Positions 15,641 to 20,186 of a DNA stretch of 20,186 nt are shown piece by piece. Made by a program: the position numbers and the translations under genes. Every line of letters begins with the position of its first letter. Position 1 is the stretch's first letter. Origin of the DNA: Deltaproteobacteria bacterium (GTDB lineage: Bacteria > Myxococcota > Polyangia > Haliangiales > Haliangiaceae). Under the pieces are notes generated by a model. The model saw nothing but the letters and a program-made list of their open reading frames with translations, made no database searches and was not told the origin of the DNA. The stretch lies in assembly GCA_018262455.1 (NCBI GenBank), contig JAGSPR010000072.1, positions 1 through 20,186 of the forward strand. Direction: 5' to 3'.

Positions 15641-17425
15641 CTACTCGCCTCGCGGCTCGCTGGCGTACATCGCCTCGATCTCGCCGGCGTACATCTGGGC
15701 CACGACCTTCCGCTTGATCTTCATCGTGGGCGTCAGCTCACCGGTGTCGATCCCGAACGGCCTCGGTAGGATCGCGAACTTCTTCACCTGCTCGACGCGC
15801 GCCAGTGTCTGGTTGACCACGTCGATCTGGCCCTGGATCGCAGCTCGGATCTGCGAAGCCTCGCCCAGGTCGCCGGCGGGCACGAGCTTGCGGGCGACGT
15901 GCTCGTCGAGCGTGACGAGCGCCGTGAGGAACTTGCGCCGATCGCCGATCACCACGGCCTCGCCGACGAGCGGCAGCTGCTTGATCGCGGCCTCGATGTT
16001 CTTCGGCGCGATGTTCTTGCCGCCCGCGGTGATGATGATCTCCTTCTTGCGGCCGGTGATGGTCAAGAAGCCATCCTTGTCGAACGCGCCGAGATCGCCA
16101 GAGCACAGCCAGCCGTCCTTCAAGCACTCGGCCGTCGCTTCGGGTTCCTTGAGGTAGCCGAGGAACACGTTGGGTCCGCGAACCAGGATCTCGCCGTCCT
16201 CGGCGATCTTGCACTGGAGCCCGGGCACCGGCGGACCGACCGAGCCGATCTTCGTCTTGCCCGGGAGGTTGAACGAGGTCGGACCGGTGTCCTCTGACTG
16301 GCCGTAGATCTCGCGGATCGGCAGATCGATGCTGGCGAAGAACGACAGCACGTCGGGCGCGATCGGCGCGGCTCCGGAGATCAAGTTGGTCGCGCGATCG
16401 AACCCGAGCGCGAGCTTGATCTTGCCGATCACCAGCTTGGTCGCGAGCGCGTACTGCAGCTCGAGGGCCCTGGGAAGCGGCTCGCCGCGATCGCGATGCG
16501 CGTTGACGGCGGTGCACACGCCACGCGCCCAGTCGACGAGCCGCTTCTTGGGCCCCGTCACCTCGGCAAGCTTGCCGGCGAGCGCGGCATGGAACTTCTC
16601 CCAGATCCGGGGCACGCCGAAGAACACCGTCGGGCGCGCCTCCTTGAGGTTGTCCGGGATCTTCTCGATCGATTCGGCGAAGTACACCGTGCTGCCCGCC
16701 GTCGCCGGCATGTGGACCGTCGCCATCTGCTCGGCGATGTGCGACAGCGGCAGGTACGACAGCGAGACCTCGTCCGTGCGCGATCCGCCCAGCGCGATCA
16801 GCGTGCGGGCCGTCCACGCGAGGTTCTGGTGCGAGAGCATCACGCCCTTCGGAGGGCCGGTGGTGCCGGAGGTGTAGATGAGGGTCGCGAGATCGGCCTG
16901 CTCGATCGTATCGATCCGCGCGTCGAGCGCAGCCTCGGGCACCGACACCGCTCGCGCAAGGAAGTCGTCCCACGTCAGGACATCCGGGTCGGATCCCGTC
17001 GCGCTCGTTCCGCGCATCATGACGATGGTCTGGAGCAGGGGCAGCTCTGCGCGGCGTGCCTTCACCTTCGCGAGCTGCGCCGCGTCCTCGACGAGGATCA
17101 CCAGCGCTTCGCTGTGATGCACGATGTACTGGACCTCTTCGGCCGAGCACGTCGTATAGATTCCGGCCGCCGCGCCAGCTGCCATCATCGCGGCGTGATT
17201 GACGATCACCCATTCGGGTCGATTGAACCCGAGGATCGCGACCTTGCCATGACGCGGGAGTCCGAGGGCGATCAGCGCGCGAGCGGCGGTTCGGATCTCG
17301 TCTGCGAACGTGCGCCAGGTGGTCGGCTGCCAGCGACCGGCAACCTTGGCCTGGTAGGCGATCGTCGACGGCCTCTCGGCGGCCTGCCTCAGCAGACGGT
17401 GGGGGATCGTGTCGTGGGCCTTCAT
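15641..17425 (-). CDS. Long-chain fatty-acid-CoA ligase, FadD15-like AMP-forming
   Basis: 594 residues, the usual length for FadD15/ACSBG-type long-chain acyl-CoA synthetases, which activate fatty acids with ATP and CoA at the inner face of the membrane. Motifs in order: P-loop YTSGTTGPPKG (184-194), SYLPLSHIAEQM (223-234), FFGVPRIWEK (268-277), SGAAPIAPDVLSFF (350-363), YGQSEDTG (374-381), DGWLCSGDLG (437-446) and the hinge GRKKEIIITAGGKNIAPKNIE (given as GRKKEIIIT at 458-466 and GGKNIAPKNIE at 468-478). The C-terminal TMKIKRK (567-573) supplies the final catalytic lysine. All adenylation residues seem intact. The start at 17425 lies 7 bases after the upstream DNA-binding protein gene stop, with no strong ribosome site, so translation may be coupled. 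In this cluster it could convert the acid released by the aldehyde oxidoreductase to acyl-CoA. Confidence 0.93.
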   Translation of the reverse strand: MKAHDTIPHRLLRQAAERPSTIAYQAKVAGRWQPTTWRTFADEIRTAARALIALGLPRHGKVAILGFNRPEWVIVNHAAMMAAGAAAGIYTTCSAEEVQYIVHHSEALVILVEDAAQLAKVKARRAELPLLQTIVMMRGTSATGSDPDVLTWDDFLARAVSVPEAALDARIDTIEQADLATLIYTSGTTGPPKGVMLSHQNLAWTARTLIALGGSRTDEVSLSYLPLSHIAEQMATVHMPATAGSTVYFAESIEKIPDNLKEARPTVFFGVPRIWEKFHAALAGKLAEVTGPKKRLVDWARGVCTAVNAHRDRGEPLPRALELQYALATKLVIGKIKLALGFDRATNLISGAAPIAPDVLSFFASIDLPIREIYGQSEDTGPTSFNLPGKTKIGSVGPPVPGLQCKIAEDGEILVRGPNVFLGYLKEPEATAECLKDGWLCSGDLGAFDKDGFLTITGRKKEIIITAGGKNIAPKNIEAAIKQLPLVGEAVVIGDRRKFLTALVTLDEHVARKLVPAGDLGEASQIRAAIQGQIDVVNQTLARVEQVKKFAILPRPFGIDTGELTPTMKIKRKVVAQMYAGEIEAMYASEPRGE

Positions 17426-17432
17426 GCGCGGC

Positions 17433-17858
17433 CTAGCTCTTCTTGCGCTTGCGGCCGCCTTCGCCTGGGAAGTACGTGGTCGACCGCTTCTGACCCTTGG
17501 CCTTGAGCGCGCCCTCGCCGATCAGCTTGCGAATCGGCAGCGCGAGGTCCTTGGTGGTGGTGTGGAGCTGCTTGTTGATCTGTTCGATCCGCAGACCCGG
17601 GTTCTGGCGCACGAACTCGATGAACTGCTCCGACAGCTTGTCGAGCTCGTCCGACGAGCGCTTGGCGCCCTTGCCGCGCGGCCTGCCGACGCTGAACGCG
17701 CTGGCGCCGGTGCGGGGACGACCACGCCCGAGCTTGCCGGTACCGCTGCCAGTGAGCGCTGACTCCAGCGTGTCGATGGCCGCACGACGCGCGAGCTCGG
17801 TGATTTGTGCCACGAACCCCTGCACCACACGATTCATCTCGTTCTGGAAGTCACTCAT
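17433..17858 (-). CDS. Small DNA-binding protein with AT-hook-like motifs and winged helix
   Basis: 141 residues in three parts. An amphipathic N-terminal helix (about 1-37) may dimerise. A flexible basic linker has two AT-hook-like motifs, GRGRPR (44-49) and GRPRGK (58-63). Residues about 71-131 look like a winged helix-turn-helix: ELDKLSEQFIEFVRQNPGLRIEQINKQL (cut here as LSEQFIEFVRQNPGLR and IEQINKQL), then LALPIRKLIGEGALKAKGQKR with STTYF as the wing. The tail is basic (RKRKK). Such proteins are common in myxobacteria; they bind DNA, but their targets are mostly unknown. ATG 17858 has GAGGA 7 bases upstream. As the first gene of the minus-strand cluster, 7 bases ahead of the acyl-CoA ligase, it is a candidate local or autoregulator. 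A nucleoid-type or RNA-binding role is an alternative. Confidence 0.8.
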   Translation of the reverse strand: MSDFQNEMNRVVQGFVAQITELARRAAIDTLESALTGSGTGKLGRGRPRTGASAFSVGRPRGKGAKRSSDELDKLSEQFIEFVRQNPGLRIEQINKQLHTTTKDLALPIRKLIGEGALKAKGQKRSTTYFPGEGGRKRKKS

Positions 17859-18010
17859 TCTGGATTCCTCGTCGCTGAGTAAAGATCAGGAGTTCAACGC
17901 TGGCGGAAATTGCCATACAACTGCGTCGCGCACAATCCCGTGGTCGAGGATTACCATGCCGGCAATCCCTGCGATCCGCAGAATCCCGCGTGAGCCTTGT
18001 TCTGAAACGC
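17859..18010. other. Intergenic promoter-bearing region of the minus-strand cluster
   Basis: This 152-base gap is visibly less GC-rich than its surroundings. It must hold the 3' end of the deacetylase-like transcript and the promoter of the five-gene cluster. TTTACT on the minus strand (17883-17878) is a possible -10 with no matching -35. AATCCC occurs at 17934, 17964 and 17982. No T-rich hairpin terminator is seen. Confidence 0.5.
17963..17989. repeat. Three 9-base direct repeats with an embedded palindrome
   Basis: CAATCCCTG, CGATCCGCA and GAATCCCGC follow each other with a 9-base period and share the core ATCC. CTGCG-ATC-CGCAG (17969-17981) forms a short perfect inverted repeat within them. 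A further AATCCC at 17934-17939 and its inverse GGATTA at 17948-17953 lie nearby. This may be a regulator binding array about 100-130 bases upstream of the DNA-binding protein gene. Confidence 0.35.
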
Positions 18011-19324
18011 CTACGGCGTGTAGGCCGACACGAGGTCGGCGAGGGTGATGTAGACCACTGGGCCGAGGCTGTTACTCGACAGATGCGTATCGGCGTAGTC
18101 GAGGAAGCCATCGACTCGGTTGAAGTCGTCCGGCGAGAAGTTCTTTGAGGGGTGAAAGCCCATCATCAACACCTGGGGCCCGGCGAGCGGTTCGCCATTC
18201 CAGTTCGAGTCGAACAGGCCATTCATCTCGGGGAGCGTGACGTAGTCGATCATCACCCCGTTGTCTGGTACCTCGAGCAGCGGCAGTGCAGGCAGCGTGG
18301 GCGTGAGGACGTCGGTCGTGCTCGGGAAGTACGGCTGGCTGGTGTCCCCGATCGGACCCCAGTTCTCCATGTTCCATCGATACAGCTCGCCGTTGTTGCG
18401 GCCTTCCCACTCCTCGATCCGGGCCCAGTTGAGGGCGCTGGTATCCGCGGTGAAGCCCTTGTCGGCGAGCGCCCCGAGGGTGTCCAGCGTCGCGGTCCAG
18501 CCGCCAGCGCGGAACGTCTTGGGGCGGTTGAGGCCGTGCTGCTCGAACAGGTCGGAGGCGTGCTGGAGCAGGGTGCCCATCTGCGGGCGGTCATAGGCGC
18601 CCACCTTGATGGTGTAGCCGGTCACGTCCTGGGCAAACACCGTCGATTGATCGGTGATGCACGTGAGCCCCGCACTCTCGACAAAGTTGCAGTACGGGTG
18701 GATGTGAAGCCCGATCTCGTCCTTGAACTTGTCGCGCTGCTCGAGCAGCCAGGTCACGAGCGTCGCCTGACGGGTGGCCGTGACCACGGGATCGGTGAAC
18801 GTGTACGGGCCGACGAAGTGAGTCATCCGGAGGCTGGGGTGCTCCCGGTGCATCTGATTTTGATAGCCAATGACGAAGTCGCCGGGATCGGAGAAGTCCC
18901 AGTCCGTCGAAACCAGCACGTAGTAGGGGGCGCTTCGTCGGAACGCGATCCTCGCAAACGCAGACGTCGAGCCGTTCGCGGCAAACAGGATGTCGTGAGT
19001 CCCGGCCGGGACGTCGGCCAGGGAGAGCTGGTTGGCGAACGAGCCATCGGGCTGGTCGTACAGCCGGACCGGCGGCAGATCCCCGACCCACGCGTCGACG
19101 TAATCGGTGCCCGTGGGCGCGTCGACGAAGATCGTCATCCCGTCCTGTCCGGGAGTGGCGGCGTCGCCGATCAGGTACCAGTCCTTGACCGACCGGACGG
19201 TGAACGCCGGGTCGTTGCTGTCGGGGGCCGCTGGCTTCTCGTCTCGCGGTGCGGGGAACTCACTGCTGCACGCTCCGAGCATCGACAGCAGCACCAGCGC
19301 TTTCCAGGGTCGACCGAGGCTCAT
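18011..19324 (-). CDS. Polysaccharide-deacetylase-like lipoprotein
   Basis: 437 residues from ATG 19324, chosen because the signal peptide and lipobox LGAC (C19) follow at the right distance and AGGG lies upstream; GTG at 19342 would add six residues. After a Pro/Asp-rich linker, residues about 42-130 look like a beta-sandwich (FTVRSVKDWYLIG ... VPAGTHDILFAANGS). From about 133 the sequence resembles the NodB/polysaccharide-deacetylase barrel: VLVSTDWDFSD (D141, D143), EIGLHIHPYCNFV (H207, H209), a FRAGGW segment and MMGFHPSKNF near the C-terminus. The acid pair and HxH suggest a metal site, but the spacing differs from the classical Asp plus HxxxH, so it may be a distant deacetylase or a related carbohydrate-binding member. 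It would act at the outer membrane or cell surface. It is divergent from the next gene. Confidence 0.75.
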   Translation of the reverse strand: MSLGRPWKALVLLSMLGACSSEFPAPRDEKPAAPDSNDPAFTVRSVKDWYLIGDAATPGQDGMTIFVDAPTGTDYVDAWVGDLPPVRLYDQPDGSFANQLSLADVPAGTHDILFAANGSTSAFARIAFRRSAPYYVLVSTDWDFSDPGDFVIGYQNQMHREHPSLRMTHFVGPYTFTDPVVTATRQATLVTWLLEQRDKFKDEIGLHIHPYCNFVESAGLTCITDQSTVFAQDVTGYTIKVGAYDRPQMGTLLQHASDLFEQHGLNRPKTFRAGGWTATLDTLGALADKGFTADTSALNWARIEEWEGRNNGELYRWNMENWGPIGDTSQPYFPSTTDVLTPTLPALPLLEVPDNGVMIDYVTLPEMNGLFDSNWNGEPLAGPQVLMMGFHPSKNFSPDDFNRVDGFLDYADTHLSSNSLGPVVYITLADLVSAYTP

Positions 19325-19335
19325 GGCGCCGGACC

Positions 19336-19368
19336 CTATCACGGCGGCTTCTGGACGAAGCGTGATAG
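19336..19368. promoter_or_regulatory. Symmetric inverted repeat in a divergent promoter region
   Basis: CTATCACG (19336-19343) and CGTGATAG (19361-19368) are perfect inverted copies with 17 bases between them. Read toward each gene, GTGATAG ends 11 bases before ATG 19324 on the minus strand and 12 bases before ATG 19381 on the plus strand. TG-A-TAG could be the start of an extended -10 for each gene, or the pair could be a single operator controlling both. Confidence 0.5.
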
Positions 19369-19380
19369 TTTGGCGCGCAC

Positions 19381-19902
19381 ATGACTCGTAGGCGACTGCT
19401 GCTGGGACCGCTGGTCATCCTGGTCGGCTGTGGAGGAATCACGGCCGAGCACCCGTTGACCGTGCCACTCGGGATCCAGCGCGATCGAGTGACCACCGAG
19501 CTCGCGAAGCACAAGTACTGTCACGCCACGCCAGACGGCCCGCCGGCGACGGTGGAGACCTTCCCGCGCTGCCATCGCCCCGGCACGGAGTGGGGGGAGT
19601 CGTGGGTCACCGCGCGCTTCGATCACGATCGACTGATCGAGCTCCGGCGCTACGAGCGGTTCTCCGACGATGCGGTCGCCACCGAGCGCTGGAACCAGCT
19701 CGTCGCGGATCGCAGCCAGGTGACGCCGGCCTCGGACGAGGCAGGCTCCACGCTGCGGGGCAAGCTGCTCGAGCCCGGTACCCGGATGGTCCGGGCGTTC
19801 CGGGTCGACGCCGAGACGATCGTCGGTGTCTACCTGCTGACGCCGACGCCGCCCGAGCAAGCCAGCATCCTCGAGGCCGTCATCCGCGTGCCGCGGAGCT
19901 GA
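19381..19902 (+). CDS. Small lipoprotein of unknown function
   Basis: 173 residues with a basic start (MTRRR), a hydrophobic segment and lipobox LVGC (C17). The mature part begins GGITAEHPLTVPLGIQRDRVTTELAKHKYC, shown here as GGITAEH and LGIQRDRVTTEL; the latter has the helix pattern seen at the start of BamE/BLIP-like folds, followed by strands such as SWVTARFDHDRLIELRRYE. Three more cysteines may pair. I cannot name a family. The ATG at 19381 immediately precedes the signal; no Shine-Dalgarno sequence is visible and a -10-like TAGTTT (19366-19371) is 9 bases upstream. It is divergent from the deacetylase-like lipoprotein gene and shares a symmetric promoter region with it, so both may respond to the same signal. 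The stop is followed by repeats and no further gene. Confidence 0.8.
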   Translation: MTRRRLLLGPLVILVGCGGITAEHPLTVPLGIQRDRVTTELAKHKYCHATPDGPPATVETFPRCHRPGTEWGESWVTARFDHDRLIELRRYERFSDDAVATERWNQLVADRSQVTPASDEAGSTLRGKLLEPGTRMVRAFRVDAETIVGVYLLTPTPPEQASILEAVIRVPRS

Positions 19903-19938
19903 GGGCCGGGGGTTGGTCCAGAACGCATCTCAAGAACC

Positions 19939-20076
19939 GTGGTCGTGGTCGTGGCGTAATCGTGGTCGTGGTCGTGGTCGTGGTCGCGATCGGCCCCGTG
20001 GTCGTGATCGGCCCCGTGATCGTGGCCGTGCACGTGAACGGGAACGCCACCGTGGACGTGATCGGCACCGTGGACG
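19939..20076. repeat. Degenerate GTGGTC hexanucleotide array
   Basis: The tract opens with repeated GTGGTC units and grades into longer variants: an 18-base unit, GTGGTCGCGATCGGCCCC (19980-19997), is followed directly by GTGGTCGTGATCGGCCCC (19998-20015), then by GTGATCGTGGCC and GTGGACGTGATCGGCACC-like copies. The unit length of 6 and 18 keeps one reading frame in phase, which explains the low-complexity open frames. Slipped-strand expansion followed by point mutation is the simplest origin. Confidence 0.8.
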
Positions 20077-20131
20077 GCTAATGCAATAGGGCACGAGCGG
20101 CCGATCGCGCGGAAATGCTCGGCTTCCGGTG

Positions 20132-20177
20132 CAGCCAAGGCACATAGGTAACGGAACAGCCAAGGCACATGGGTGAC
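20132..20177. repeat. Two 21-base direct repeats with 25-base period at the window edge
   Basis: CAGCCAAGGCACAT followed by AGGTAAC (20132-20152) recurs as CAGCCAAGGCACAT followed by GGGTGAC (20157-20177), two mismatches in 21 bases. On the minus strand each reads GTYACCYATGTGCC then TTGGCTG. Repeated subterminal sequences of this kind occur at the ends of some insertion sequences such as IS21-type elements, so this may be an element end; no transposase is visible in the window. Confidence 0.6.
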
Positions 20178-20186
20178 ACCGCTGCT

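Larger units (their letters stand above)
19903..20186. other. Non-coding right end of the window
   Basis: No convincing gene is present in these 284 bases. They contain the GTGGTC-based array (19939-20076), an ordinary stretch (20077-20131) and two 21-base direct repeats (20132-20177) that reach almost to the edge. The open frames here translate the array as Val-rich or His/Asp-rich low-complexity sequence and are not credible. Confidence 0.6.

Noticed and set aside
19830..20168. Minus-strand frame with a His/Asp-rich stretch, possible metal-binding protein
   Set aside because: The His/Asp stretch is a direct reading of the GTGGTC array, its start lies inside the direct repeats, and its end overlaps the lipoprotein gene antisense.
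20132..20177. CRISPR array
   Set aside because: Only two repeats with a 4-base gap; no spacers of CRISPR length and no cas genes.

Overview
The window is strongly GC-rich, densely coding DNA. It most resembles a chromosome of the Myxococcota (former Deltaproteobacteria), perhaps of the Haliangium/Kofleriaceae kind. The clues are an IgGFc-binding-type surface protein, a eukaryote-like Ser/Thr kinase, a FecR-type lipoprotein, many secreted lipoproteins, an MCE protein with a long C-terminal domain, and a small AT-hook/winged-helix DNA-binding protein. The lineage is inferred from gene content and composition; no rRNA, tRNA, CRISPR array or intact mobile element is visible.

Layout. 1-909 is the 3' part of an IgGFc-binding-type gene. 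It converges on a cytosolic Ser/Thr kinase (918-1784, minus). A very compact divergent promoter separates the kinase from pyrB (1808-2776), which overlaps an ABC exporter pair of the NatA/NatB type (2773-3741, 3738-4985). Next comes an envelope block on the plus strand: an outer-membrane barrel protein with two carboxypeptidase-regulatory-like domains (5037-6623), a FecR-domain lipoprotein (6628-8505), and two tandem, closely related secreted lipoproteins of unknown function (8520-9500, 9593-10630). A 251-base gap carries a large inverted repeat built from hexamers (10755-10838). It precedes an MCE/MlaD-family gene with an extra C-terminal, probably beta-barrel, domain (10882-12444).

A five-gene minus-strand cluster follows. 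Read in its own direction it encodes an AT-hook/winged-helix protein (17858-17433), a FadD15-type long-chain acyl-CoA ligase (17425-15641), an unrecognised 259-residue protein (15608-14829), a tungsten-type aldehyde:ferredoxin oxidoreductase (14791-12761), and a MoaD/ThiS-like protein ending in Gly-Gly (12758-12453). The gaps are only 2 to 37 bases. The enzymes suggest a route aldehyde -> carboxylate -> acyl-CoA, with a dedicated pterin-sulfur carrier and a linked regulator; this is an inference. This cluster and the MCE-plus-barrel protein are the best candidates for something not well described.

The right end holds a polysaccharide-deacetylase-like lipoprotein (19324-18011, minus) divergent from a small lipoprotein (19381-19902). 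A symmetric 8-base inverted repeat lies between them. The last 284 bases have no convincing gene; they hold a degenerate GTGGTC array and two 21-base direct repeats 25 bases apart at the edge.

Across the window several genes have a -10-like hexamer only 6-9 bases before the start codon and no clear Shine-Dalgarno sequence, which suggests leaderless transcripts. Long open frames antisense to the genes above are composition artefacts and are not annotated.
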